Notes under the pieces: generated by a model | What the model was told of the DNA's origin: nothing | Seen by the model: only the letters and a program-made list of their open reading frames with translations | Databases searched by the model: none | Source: Marinomonas posidonica_A | Lineage (GTDB): Bacteria > Pseudomonadota > Gammaproteobacteria > Pseudomonadales > Marinomonadaceae | NCBI RefSeq assembly: GCF_043643765.1 | Contig: NZ_JBHZSP010000005.1 | Location: forward strand, 176,459-240,458 | Length of the DNA stretch: 64,000 bases | Direction: 5' to 3' | Shown: one piece after another, positions 54,518-62,657 of the stretch | Layout: every line of letters starts with the position of its first letter | Position numbering within the stretch: the stretch's first letter is position 1 | Position numbers and translations under genes: made by a program

Positions 54518-57133
54518 ATGAAGAGTTCTGAGTTACGTCAGTCATTTTTGTCTTACTTCGAAAGTAAGCAACATCAGATAGTTGAATCCAGCTCACTGAT
54601 TCCAGGTAACGATCCTACTTTGCTGTTTACTAACGCTGGTATGGTGCAGTTTAAAGATGTTTTTCTTGGGGACGATGTACGTCCTTATACGCGAGCAACC
54701 TCATCTCAGCGCTGTGTTCGAGCTGGTGGAAAGCATAACGACTTGGAAAACGTCGGTTATACAGCACGTCACCATACTTTCTTCGAAATGTTGGGTAACT
54801 TTAGTTTTGGTGATTATTTTAAAACCGAAGCCATCAGTTATGCTTGGGAGTTTTTAACACAAGTCTTGAAACTGCCAACTGAAAAACTCTTGGTCACTGT
54901 GTACGCAGACGATGATGAAGCCTTTGATATCTGGCATAAGAAAATCGGTTTGCCTACAGAGAAAATTATTCGCATTGGTGACAATAAAGGTGGCCGCTAT
55001 CAATCTGATAATTTCTGGGCAATGGGGGATACTGGTCCATGTGGTCCTTGTTCAGAAGTTTTTTATGATCATGGTGAGCATATTTGGGGTGGGCCACCAG
55101 GATCGCCAGAAGAAGATGGTGATCGTTTTATCGAAATCTGGAACGTCGTCTTCATGCAATTTAATCGATCTGCAAATGGTGACATGACTCCGCTTCCTAA
55201 GCCTTCGGTTGATACTGGGATGGGTTTGGAGCGTATTGCGGCGATTTTACAAGGCGTGCACAGTAACTATGAGATTGATTTATTTCAAAATCTAATCAAA
55301 GCCTCGGCCAACGTTGTTGGTACTGAAGATTTGGAAGCGCAATCTTTGCGTGTTATTGCAGACCACATCCGCTCTTGTTCTTTCATGATTGTGGATGGTG
55401 TTGTGCCGTCGAATGAAGGTCGTGGTTATGTGTTGCGTCGTATCATTCGCCGTGCGGTACGTCATGGTAATAAATTAGGTCAGGCCAAACCCTTCTTCCA
55501 CAAATTGGTCGCCGCATTGGATATCGAAATGGGTGATGCTTACCCAGAATTGCGTAAGCTAAAAGATCGCGTAACGTCTATCTTGTTAAAAGAAGAAGAG
55601 CAGTTTGCCAAAACGCTAGATCAAGGTATGCGCATTCTTGAAGAAGCCATTGCGCAATTGGATGGTAGTAAAGTGCTCTCTGGTGAGACAGTTTTCAAGC
55701 TTTATGATACCTATGGTTTCCCTGCAGATCTAACCAATGATGTTGCTCGTGAAAACGGTTTGGAAATTGACGAAGTGAGTTTTGAGGCCGCGATGGAAGC
55801 ACAGCGTGCGCGTGCGCGTTCGGCAAGCAACTTCAGTATGGATATGTCCGGCAGTGTGAGCTTGGATGCCGAAACCGAGTTTACTGGTTATGACAAGCTT
55901 GAAGATGAATGTCAGGTTGAAACCATTTTGTTAGATGGTCAGTCAGTACAAACACTTGAAGCCGGTCAACAAGCGGTAGTAGTGCTGAAAAACACACCTT
56001 TCTACGGTGAGTCTGGTGGGCAAGTTGGTGATCAAGGTTGGTTACGTGGTGATGTGGCTTTTAAAGTGAGCAATACAACCAAGCAAGGTAAAGCGCATCT
56101 TCATCATGGTGAATTAAAAGAAGGTACTTTGTCGGTAGGAGATAAAGTGACTGCGCAAGTGGATAGCTCCATGCGTCAAGCCACTGCATTGAACCACTCG
56201 GCAACACACTTGATGCACGAAGCCTTGCGTCGTGTTCTTGGTGACCATGTTGTGCAGAAGGGGTCTTTGGTGGATGCGGAGCGTTTGCGTTTCGACTTCT
56301 CTCATTTTGAAGGTGTAACTGCCGCTGAAATTGAACAAATTGAAGACATGGTAAATGAGCAAATTCGTCTAAATCATGCTGTTGAAACCGATATCATGGA
56401 TATTGAAGCAGCAAAAGGCAAAGGTGCGATGGCGCTGTTTGGTGAGAAATACGACAGCCAAGTGCGTGTATTGACCATGGGTGCTGACTATTCCATCGAA
56501 TTATGTGGTGGTACGCATGTTAAGCGTACTGGCGATATCGGTTTGTTTAAAATCATCACGGAAAGCGGTATCGCAGCCGGTGTTCGCCGTATCGAAGCAG
56601 TGACAGGTAAAGCGGCTGTGGAAGTGAACCGGGCGATGGAAAACACCTTGCAACAGGTCGCGTCACTGGTGAAAGGGAATAAAGAGTCTGTTTTAGATAA
56701 AGTAACAGTGCTTAACGATCAGGCTCGTGCTTTGCAGAAAGAGTTGGATGCGATCAAAGGCAAGTTGGCCGCCATGGCGGGAGCTGATTTAGCTTCTCAG
56801 GCGGTCGATATTAATGGCGGTAAGCTGTTGGTCGCTCAAGTTGAAGCAGATCCAAAAGCACTGCGTGATATGCTGGACCAATTGAAGAGCAAGCTAGAGT
56901 CGGCGGTTATTTTGTTGGCTGCGGTTAATGACGGTAAGGTGAGTTTAATTGCTGGTGTGACCAAAGAGCTGACAAAGCAAGTAAAAGCGGGTGACCTTAT
57001 TAAGATGGTTGCGCCTTTAGTCGATGGTAAAGGTGGTGGTCGTCCTGATATGGCTCAGGCCGGTGGTAATAATCCAGATGCGCTACCAAGTGCTCTTGCT
57101 TCCGTGCCTGATTGGGTTGCGGAAAGAGTTTAA
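54518..57133 (+). CDS. alaS: Alanyl-tRNA synthetase
   Basis: 871 residues, full length. Class II core: SSSLIPGNDPTLLFTNAGMVQFKDVFLG, RCVRAGGKHNDLENVGYTARHHTFFEMLGNFSFGDYFK and VDTGMGLERI. Editing-domain zinc-site residues in HSATHLMHEAL and ELCGGTHVKRTGDIG. C-terminal DHHA1-type domain with a GKGGGRPDMAQAGG end. It charges tRNA-Ala and hydrolyses mischarged Ser/Gly. It precedes lysC and csrA, a conserved group in gammaproteobacteria. Confidence 0.97.
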   Translation: MKSSELRQSFLSYFESKQHQIVESSSLIPGNDPTLLFTNAGMVQFKDVFLGDDVRPYTRATSSQRCVRAGGKHNDLENVGYTARHHTFFEMLGNFSFGDYFKTEAISYAWEFLTQVLKLPTEKLLVTVYADDDEAFDIWHKKIGLPTEKIIRIGDNKGGRYQSDNFWAMGDTGPCGPCSEVFYDHGEHIWGGPPGSPEEDGDRFIEIWNVVFMQFNRSANGDMTPLPKPSVDTGMGLERIAAILQGVHSNYEIDLFQNLIKASANVVGTEDLEAQSLRVIADHIRSCSFMIVDGVVPSNEGRGYVLRRIIRRAVRHGNKLGQAKPFFHKLVAALDIEMGDAYPELRKLKDRVTSILLKEEEQFAKTLDQGMRILEEAIAQLDGSKVLSGETVFKLYDTYGFPADLTNDVARENGLEIDEVSFEAAMEAQRARARSASNFSMDMSGSVSLDAETEFTGYDKLEDECQVETILLDGQSVQTLEAGQQAVVVLKNTPFYGESGGQVGDQGWLRGDVAFKVSNTTKQGKAHLHHGELKEGTLSVGDKVTAQVDSSMRQATALNHSATHLMHEALRRVLGDHVVQKGSLVDAERLRFDFSHFEGVTAAEIEQIEDMVNEQIRLNHAVETDIMDIEAAKGKGAMALFGEKYDSQVRVLTMGADYSIELCGGTHVKRTGDIGLFKIITESGIAAGVRRIEAVTGKAAVEVNRAMENTLQQVASLVKGNKESVLDKVTVLNDQARALQKELDAIKGKLAAMAGADLASQAVDINGGKLLVAQVEADPKALRDMLDQLKSKLESAVILLAAVNDGKVSLIAGVTKELTKQVKAGDLIKMVAPLVDGKGGGRPDMAQAGGNNPDALPSALASVPDWVAERV

Positions 57134-57140
57134 AATGTTT

Positions 57141-57164
57141 AGCCCGATGAGTCGGGCTCTTTTT
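57141..57164 (+). terminator. Intrinsic terminator after alaS
   Basis: AGCCCGA / TCGGGCT with a TGAG loop, followed by CTTTTT. It lies in the 47-base gap before lysC. Confidence 0.82.
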
Positions 57165-57180
57165 AGGTAATGATAAGACT

Positions 57181-58422
57181 ATGGCGTTGTTAGTTCAGAA
57201 ATATGGTGGTACTTCAGTTGGTACAATAGAGCGTATCGAAGCCGTGGCGGATCGAGTGCAGAAGCATAAGCTGCAAGGCGATGATATTGTTGTGGCGGTG
57301 TCTGCAATGAGTGGTGAGACGAATCGCTTGATTGAGCTTGCAAAAAGTATTCAATCTACGCCCGATGCACGTGAGATGGATGTGTTGCTTTCTACAGGAG
57401 AGCAGGTGACGATTGCTTTGTTATCTATGGCTCTAATGAAGCGAGGTATTGCTGCACGTTCTTACACAGGTTCTCAAGTGCGTATTACGACTGACAGCGC
57501 CCACGGCAAGGCTCGTATTCAGGAAATTGATACTGAGGCGATGAAGGCGGATTTGGCCGCAGGTAAAGTGCTGGTGGTTGCTGGTTTTCAAGGCGCAGAT
57601 GAATTTGGCAACATCACGACCTTAGGGCGGGGTGGTTCTGATACGACGGGCGTGGCGTTAGCGGCAGCGTTAAAAGCCGATGAGTGTCAGATATATACCG
57701 ACGTGGATGGTGTGTATACCACGGATCCTCGTGTGGTAGACAGTGCTCGTCGATTGGATAAGATTACTTTTGAAGAAATGTTGGAGATGGCAAGTCTCGG
57801 CTCAAAAGTGTTGCAGATTCGTTCTGTTGAGTTTGCTGGTAAGTACCAAGTGCCGTTGCGTGTACTGTCCAGTTTTAAAGATGGTGAAGGCACGCTAATT
57901 ACAACTGATGGGGAACTTGATATGGAACAAGCTGCTGTTTCTGGTATTGCATTTAATCGTGATGAAGCGAAGCTGACGCTAAAAGGTGTTCCTGATATTC
58001 CGGGTGTGGCATCAAGAATCCTTGGGCCAATCAGTGATGCTAATGTTGAAGTAGATATGATTGTGCAAAACGTCTCAGTAGATGGTACTACTGATTTTAC
58101 TTTTACTGTGCATCGTAATGAGTATGAGCTGGCTCTGCAGACATTAAATCAGATTGCTGAGGAATTGGGCGCGAAATCTGTTTTATCCGACGCTAAGATT
58201 GCGAAGGTGTCTATTGTCGGGGTAGGTATGAGATCTCACGCTGGTGTGGCGAGCACTATGTTTAAAGCTTTGGCAGAAGAGTCGATTAATATCCAGCTTA
58301 TCTCTACGTCAGAGATTAAGGTGTCGGTTATTATTGATGAGAAGTACATGGAGTTAGCGGTGCGTGCGTTACATTCTGCTTTCAAATTGAGTGATTCTGC
58401 TGCAGGTGTTAGCGAAGCGTAA
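57181..58422 (+). CDS. lysC: Aspartokinase (lysC type)
   Basis: 413 residues. N-terminal kinase domain starts LVQKYGGTSVG, with TLGRGGSDTTGVALAAAL. Two C-terminal ACT-type domains (residues about 265-405) mediate feedback by lysine and/or threonine; this 400-residue class is the typical alpha/beta aspartokinase. It makes aspartyl phosphate, entry to Lys, Thr and Met. hom-thrC at 14-16.7 kb uses its product. No lysine riboswitch is visible in the short leader. Confidence 0.95.
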   Translation: MALLVQKYGGTSVGTIERIEAVADRVQKHKLQGDDIVVAVSAMSGETNRLIELAKSIQSTPDAREMDVLLSTGEQVTIALLSMALMKRGIAARSYTGSQVRITTDSAHGKARIQEIDTEAMKADLAAGKVLVVAGFQGADEFGNITTLGRGGSDTTGVALAAALKADECQIYTDVDGVYTTDPRVVDSARRLDKITFEEMLEMASLGSKVLQIRSVEFAGKYQVPLRVLSSFKDGEGTLITTDGELDMEQAAVSGIAFNRDEAKLTLKGVPDIPGVASRILGPISDANVEVDMIVQNVSVDGTTDFTFTVHRNEYELALQTLNQIAEELGAKSVLSDAKIAKVSIVGVGMRSHAGVASTMFKALAEESINIQLISTSEIKVSVIIDEKYMELAVRALHSAFKLSDSAAGVSEA

Positions 58423-58488
58423 CAAATGAATACATAATCCTTGTTTTTTGCGATGGTTTAATTTTTATTGAGCGGCTAGAATATGTCT

Positions 58489-58516
58489 TGTAGGAAATGG
58501 CCTACAGCATTGTAGG
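58489..58516 (+). promoter_or_regulatory. Compound GacA/UvrY-like activator site upstream of csrA
   Basis: TGTAGG-AAATGG-CCTACA, then GCAT and another TGTAGG. It has the same half-sites, the same N6 and N4 spacers and the same orientation as the element at 44111-44138. A plausible -10 (TAATAA, 58527-58532) lies about ten bases beyond it, close to the distance of the TATACT candidate at the RNA locus. Confidence 0.78.
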
Positions 58517-58551
58517 TTGTATCTATTAATAAAATTTTAGAATATAGCAAT

Positions 58552-58559
58552 TACAGGGA
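58552..58559 (+). promoter_or_regulatory. CsrA binding site over the csrA ribosome-binding site
   Basis: TACAGGGA agrees with the high-affinity CsrA core (UACARGGA) and its GGGA is also the Shine-Dalgarno of csrA, ten bases before the ATG. Translational self-repression is known for E. coli csrA; here it is inferred. Confidence 0.65.
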
Positions 58560-58568
58560 GATATTCTT

Positions 58569-58757
58569 ATGCTTATTTTGACTCGTCGTGTTGGTGAGAC
58601 CTTGATGGTTGGTGACGAAGTGTCCGTTACTGTGTTGGGTGTAAAAGGAAATCAAGTGCGTATTGGTATCAATGCACCAAAAGATGTTTCTGTTCACCGT
58701 GAAGAAATTTATCTTCGAATTCAAAAAGAGCAAGATGGACAAGATTCTGAGGATTAA
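58569..58757 (+). CDS. csrA: Carbon storage regulator CsrA (RsmA)
   Basis: 62 residues, full CsrA: MLILTRRVGETLMVGDEVSVTVLGVKGNQVRIGINAPKDVSVHREEIYLRIQ. The RNA-contacting residues Arg6/7 region and Val/His-Arg-Glu-Glu (VSVHREEIY, Arg44) are conserved. The dimer binds GGA motifs in mRNA leaders, mostly blocking translation; the GGA-rich RNAs at 44.3-44.65 kb would sequester it. Location after alaS-lysC and before tRNA-Ser/tRNA-Arg is the conserved pseudomonad order. Confidence 0.97.
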   Translation: MLILTRRVGETLMVGDEVSVTVLGVKGNQVRIGINAPKDVSVHREEIYLRIQKEQDGQDSED

Positions 58758-58782
58758 TTTTTAAAAAAAATTCCAAAAAGTC

Positions 58783-58817
58783 TTTACATGGCGTTAGAGC
58801 AGTATATACTACGCCGC
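58783..58817 (+). promoter_or_regulatory. Promoter of the tRNA-Ser/tRNA-Arg cluster
   Basis: TTTACA (58783-58788) and TATACT (58805-58810) are 16 bases apart, followed by a GC-rich ACGCCGC discriminator, characteristic of stringently controlled stable RNA promoters. Confidence 0.75.
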
Positions 58818-58825
58818 ACTTGTTT

Positions 58826-58915
58826 GGAGAGTTGGCCGAGTGGCCGAAGGCGCTCCCCTGCTAAGGGAGTATGGGTTAACACTCATCGAGGGTTCGAATC
58901 CCTCACTCTCCGCCA
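58826..58915 (+). tRNA. tRNA-Ser (anticodon GCT)
   Basis: 90 bases including the encoded CCA. Acceptor GGAGAGT/ACTCTCC, anticodon stem CTCCC/GGGAG with loop CTGCTAA (anticodon GCT, reads AGC/AGU), a long variable arm as in class II tRNAs, and a GGTTCGAATCC T arm. Confidence 0.96.
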
Positions 58916-58975
58916 TTCAAGTCAACCTTTCAGAGACTATCCTTTCTGAGTTGTAAGGTTGAAAATTGTAGTTAC

Positions 58976-59044
58976 GCATCCGTAGCTCAGCTGGATAGAG
59001 TACTCGGCTACGAACCGAGCGGTCAGAGGTTCGAATCCTCTCGG
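58976..59044 (+). tRNA. tRNA-Arg (anticodon ACG), cut by the gap
   Basis: 69 of 77 bases visible: acceptor start GCATCCG, D arm, anticodon stem CTCGG/CCGAG with loop CTACGAA (anticodon ACG, read as ICG). The last eight bases, including CCA, fall in the N run. The visible part is identical to the third copy. Confidence 0.9.
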
Positions 59045-59144
59045 NNNNNNNNNNNNNNNNNNNNNNNNNNNNNNNNNNNNNNNNNNNNNNNNNNNNNNNN
59101 NNNNNNNNNNNNNNNNNNNNNNNNNNNNNNNNNNNNNNNNNNNN
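59045..59144. other. Assembly gap of 100 N inside the tRNA-Arg array
   Basis: Exactly 100 N residues, the conventional placeholder for a gap of unknown length. It is flanked on both sides by tRNA-Arg sequence, so the gap probably arose from collapse of identical tandem copies. The true number of tRNA-Arg genes is unknown. Confidence 0.95.
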
Positions 59145-59219
59145 ATCCGTAGCTCAGCTGGATAGAGTACTCGGCTACGAACCGAGCGGTCAGAGGTTCG
59201 AATCCTCTCGGATGCGCCA
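59145..59219 (+). tRNA. tRNA-Arg (anticodon ACG), first two bases in the gap
   Basis: 75 bases visible, missing the initial GC that would fall at 59143-59144. Sequence identical to the third copy, ending in GGATGCGCCA. Confidence 0.92.
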
Positions 59220-59242
59220 TTTAATGTCAAAAAAGTAGTTAC

Positions 59243-59319
59243 GCATCCGTAGCTCAGCTGGATAGAGTACTCGGCTACGAACCGAGCGGTCAGAGGTTCG
59301 AATCCTCTCGGATGCGCCA
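59243..59319 (+). tRNA. tRNA-Arg (anticodon ACG)
   Basis: Complete 77-base gene with encoded CCA. Starts 100 bases after the inferred start of the previous copy, with the conserved GTAGTTAC just before it, so the repeated unit is about 100 bases. Followed by a T-rich stretch (59327-59340). Confidence 0.96.
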
Positions 59320-59389
59320 TTACTACCTTTCTTTTTTTTTCTGAAAAACTTCCCAAATTTGCGTTCGATTTTTTAAATTTAAAAAGCCG

Positions 59390-60397
59390 TTAAGCTTTCA
59401 GGATATTTTGAATTTTCACGCTGAATTCTGCAACGCTTTTACTTTGGCGTAATGTTTTTAAATTATGCTGAATATCTGAGAATTCAAATCGTAAGTGGCC
59501 AATCCATTGCTTTAGTCGTCCTAGGGTCGCAACTTCATCGTATTCGAGTTGTAGTCTTTGTGTGTATTCTACAAAGAGTAACGCCAGTTGGTTCTTATGT
59601 TGATGGCATCCTTCTTCGTATGAGGTATTTCTAATGTCCTGAAATATAAAAGGATTGTTTAATGATCCTCGACCAATCATAAATTCAGTACAGCCAGTAA
59701 TGGTTTTGCATCGTGTGAGTGAGTCAAGGTTTGTAATGTCCCCATTGGCGATGACTCGCATTTGTGTTTTGTCTTGAATTAAACCGATTTTTTCCCATCT
59801 TGCTGGTGGCTTGTAGCCGTCTTTCTTTGTTCTGCCATGTATTGTTAATGCATTGGTTCCTGCGTTTTCAATCGCGGCCACATTATCAAAGAGTTTTTCT
59901 TCATCTTCATAGCCTAGGCGAATTTTAGCGGACACTGGTATCTGTGCTGGAACCTGCTTGCGAACAGCATTCATGATGCGAAAGAGTGTCTCAGAGTCTT
60001 GTAGTAGTACGGATCCGCCGCCGTGTCCATTGACTCGTTTTGCTGGGCAGCCAAAATTCACATCAATATGATTAGCGCCTGCGGCGATAGCGTTGACTGC
60101 GCTTTCTGCCATGAGTTCAGCGTTACTTCCTAGTAGCTGCGTGTGAACTGGGTGGTGATAGTCTGTTTTTGCGCTATTTTTATTTTCAGGGACGAGTTTT
60201 TTAAAACTTGATGTCGGAATAGGGTATTGAGTGACTCGAACGAATTCCGATACTAGGTAGTTCATTCCACCAATTTTCGAGAGTAAGGCGCGCATAGTGT
60301 GATCCATGACACCTTCCATTGGGGCGACGGCCAGTATGATGTCGCTATGCTGGGTTTGTTTGTGCAAGTTTTGATTGTTTTTTAGGGAATTGTTCAC
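59390..60397 (-). CDS. dusC: tRNA-dihydrouridine(16) synthase DusC
   Basis: 335 residues. FMN TIM-barrel start VAPMEGVMDHTMRALLSKIGGMNYLVSEFVRV is the DusC form. The catalytic Cys is in VDVNFGCPAKRVNGHGGGSVLL-type sequence, and IHGRTKKDGYKPPARWE follows. Reduces U16 in the D-loop of tRNAs. N-terminal 20 residues (NNSLKNNQNLHKQ) are polar and unlike the family, so a later start is possible. Divergent from oadG and next to a tRNA cluster. Confidence 0.9.
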   Translation of the reverse strand: MNNSLKNNQNLHKQTQHSDIILAVAPMEGVMDHTMRALLSKIGGMNYLVSEFVRVTQYPIPTSSFKKLVPENKNSAKTDYHHPVHTQLLGSNAELMAESAVNAIAAGANHIDVNFGCPAKRVNGHGGGSVLLQDSETLFRIMNAVRKQVPAQIPVSAKIRLGYEDEEKLFDNVAAIENAGTNALTIHGRTKKDGYKPPARWEKIGLIQDKTQMRVIANGDITNLDSLTRCKTITGCTEFMIGRGSLNNPFIFQDIRNTSYEEGCHQHKNQLALLFVEYTQRLQLEYDEVATLGRLKQWIGHLRFEFSDIQHNLKTLRQSKSVAEFSVKIQNILKA

Positions 60398-60445
60398 GAA
60401 ATAAGTCTAACTGTTATGCAAAAAAAATATGAAACTGTTCTGGTT

Positions 60446-60469
60446 TATGGTAAAAAAAGAGTTACCATA
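60446..60469. promoter_or_regulatory. Inverted repeat between dusC and oadG
   Basis: TATGGTAA / TTACCATA separated by eight bases. No T tract follows, so it looks more like an operator than a terminator. The binding protein is unknown. Confidence 0.4.
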
Positions 60470-60554
60470 TTGAGAAGATCTGTTCAAAAAATGAATATGA
60501 TCACATTCGCTGCCTCTAAACAAGGCAATAATTCGTGCACATAAGGGTAGGGTA

Positions 60555-60800
60555 ATGAACGAATTGATAAGTGAAGGTGTTGGCCTGATGGTATTAGGGA
60601 TGGGGTTTGTCTTCGTCTTTCTAGTAGTGCTTATTTTTGCTACTGGCTACATGTCGTCCATTATTAATAAATTCTTTCCAGAAGTTGTTCCGGTGGCTAA
60701 TCCTAGTACTCCGGCATCCGATAGCGTAACCAGTGCGGCGGTTGATCCACAGATAGCGGCCGCAATTACCGCTGCTATCCATCAACATCGTAATAAATAA
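60555..60800 (+). CDS. oadG: Oxaloacetate decarboxylase gamma subunit
   Basis: 81 residues: N-terminal membrane helix (about 9-33, VGLMVLGMGFVFVFLVVLIFATGY) with the conserved LMVLGMGFVF, then a Pro/Ala/Ser-rich linker and a cytoplasmic tail ending in HQHRNK, histidines of which bind zinc in homologues. Assembles the OadA-OadB complex. First gene of the oadGAB operon. Confidence 0.88.
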   Translation: MNELISEGVGLMVLGMGFVFVFLVVLIFATGYMSSIINKFFPEVVPVANPSTPASDSVTSAAVDPQIAAAITAAIHQHRNK

Positions 60801-60837
60801 TCTCATTTAATCGCAGAACATAGCAGAGGCTGGATCT

Positions 60838-62625
60838 ATGACAACAATTAAGCAACCTCTTGGTATTACGGACGTCGTGTTACGTGATGCTCATCAATCA
60901 TTATTTGCAACTCGTCTTCGTATTGATGACATGTTGCCCATTGCTGAAAAGCTCGACAATGTTGGCTTTTGGTCGTTGGAGTCTTGGGGTGGAGCGACCT
61001 TTGATTCTTGTATTCGCTTTATCGGTGAGGATCCTTGGGATCGAATTCGTGAACTGAAAAAGGCCATGCCGAAAACGCCTCAGCAAATGCTTTTGCGTGG
61101 ACAGAATTTATTAGGGTATCGCCATTATGCAGACGATGTGGTTGCTAAGTTTGTGGAGCGTGCCGCAGCCAATGGTGTCGATGTATTTCGTATTTTTGAT
61201 GCGATGAACGACCCTCGAAATCTTGAGCAAGCCATTAAGTCAGTAAAAGAAATGGGCAAGCATGCGCAAGGTACGATTTCTTATACTAAAAGCCCTGTTC
61301 ACACGACTAAGAATTGGGTGGATTATGCGAAAACCCTTGAAGATATGGGGGCAGATTCCATTGCCATCAAAGACATGTCGGGTATTTTGACGCCTTACGA
61401 TGCCTTTGATCTCGTGTCTTTATTAAAGGAGCAGACAGATCTTGAGGTTCAGTTGCATGCACATGCAACGTCAGGTTTGTCTGATATGACTATTCTGAAG
61501 TCAATTGAGGCTGGAATTGATCGAGTGGATACAGCCATTTCTTCAATGTCTATGACTTACGGGCATTCTTCAACAGAGTCAGTAGTCGCGGCATTGCAGG
61601 GAACGGATAGAGATACAGGTTTAGATTTGGAAGCGCTGGAAGATATTGCAGCCTACTTCCGAGAAGTGCGTAAGAAATATGCGAAGTTTGAAGGTTCGTT
61701 GCGTGGTACGGATTCACGTATTCTGATCGCCCAGGTGCCTGGCGGTATGTTGACGAACATGGAAAATCAACTGAAAGAACAGGGCGCTGCGGATAAGTTT
61801 GACGATGTGCTAAAAGAGATTCCAAAAGTGCGTGAGGATCTTGGTTTGATTCCTTTGGTAACGCCGACGTCTCAGATTGTAGGGACACAAGCTGTATTGA
61901 ATGTGTTGACGGGTGAGCGTTATAAATCCATTTCAAAAGAAACAGCTGGTATTTTAAAAGGGGAATACGGTGCTGCACCAGCTGAATTCAACAAAGAGTT
62001 ACAGCAGCGAGTATTGGATGGCGCTGAGCCGATTACTTGTCGTCCTGCTGACTTGCTTGAGCCTGAAGTTGAAAAACTGACTCAAGAATTACAGGAGTTG
62101 GCGAAAGAGAAGCAAATTAATCTCTCTGATGATTTGATTGATGATGTTTTAACTTATGCCTTGTTCCCACAGATTGGTTTGAAATTCCTCGAAAACCGAA
62201 ACAATCCTGAAGCCTTCGAGCCTGTCCCAACGGGTCAAGAGTTGGTTGAAGCCGCTCAAAGTGTGGAAGGTCCTGCTGTTTATACGGTTAGTGTAGCGGG
62301 TCAAAGTTATGTTGTTGAAGTGGAAGAAGGGGGCGATATCAGCCAGATTCAACCTGTTTCTGTTTCGTCTTCTTCGTCAGCTCCTGTCGCTGCGCCAGTA
62401 GCAGAGGCAAGTGGTGGTGAAGATGTTCCAGCGCCATTAGCAGGCAATATTTTTAAAGTGCTTGTGAAGCCAGGGCAACAGGTTCAAGAAGGTGAAACCA
62501 TTATGATTCTAGAGGCGATGAAAATGGAAACTGAAATCTCTGCTCCTAAAGCGGGTGTAGTTGGTTCTGTTCACGTTAAGGAAGGTGATGCTGTACAAGT
62601 GGGTCAAGCATTGCTGTCACTTTAA
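60838..62625 (+). CDS. oadA: Oxaloacetate decarboxylase alpha subunit
   Basis: 595 residues. Carboxyltransferase TIM barrel at the N-terminus (VVLRDAHQSLFATRL, IFDAMND, QLHAHATSG), a Pro/Ala-rich linker (about 505-525) and a biotinyl domain with EAMKMETE, whose Lys carries biotin. It transfers CO2 from oxaloacetate to biotin and leaves pyruvate. Lies 37 bases after oadG. Confidence 0.95.
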   Translation: MTTIKQPLGITDVVLRDAHQSLFATRLRIDDMLPIAEKLDNVGFWSLESWGGATFDSCIRFIGEDPWDRIRELKKAMPKTPQQMLLRGQNLLGYRHYADDVVAKFVERAAANGVDVFRIFDAMNDPRNLEQAIKSVKEMGKHAQGTISYTKSPVHTTKNWVDYAKTLEDMGADSIAIKDMSGILTPYDAFDLVSLLKEQTDLEVQLHAHATSGLSDMTILKSIEAGIDRVDTAISSMSMTYGHSSTESVVAALQGTDRDTGLDLEALEDIAAYFREVRKKYAKFEGSLRGTDSRILIAQVPGGMLTNMENQLKEQGAADKFDDVLKEIPKVREDLGLIPLVTPTSQIVGTQAVLNVLTGERYKSISKETAGILKGEYGAAPAEFNKELQQRVLDGAEPITCRPADLLEPEVEKLTQELQELAKEKQINLSDDLIDDVLTYALFPQIGLKFLENRNNPEAFEPVPTGQELVEAAQSVEGPAVYTVSVAGQSYVVEVEEGGDISQIQPVSVSSSSSAPVAAPVAEASGGEDVPAPLAGNIFKVLVKPGQQVQEGETIMILEAMKMETEISAPKAGVVGSVHVKEGDAVQVGQALLSL

Positions 62626-62657
62626 TTCATTTGCAAGAATAAAAAGGGTTTAACCAA

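Noticed and set aside
57134..57180. Lysine riboswitch before lysC
   Set aside because: Only 47 bases separate the genes, filled by the alaS terminator.
58937..59356. Minus-strand open frames with repeated PRGFEPLTARFVAEYSIQLSYG-like peptides
   Set aside because: These are antisense translations of the tRNA-Arg genes, a well-known false protein annotation, and they run through the N gap.
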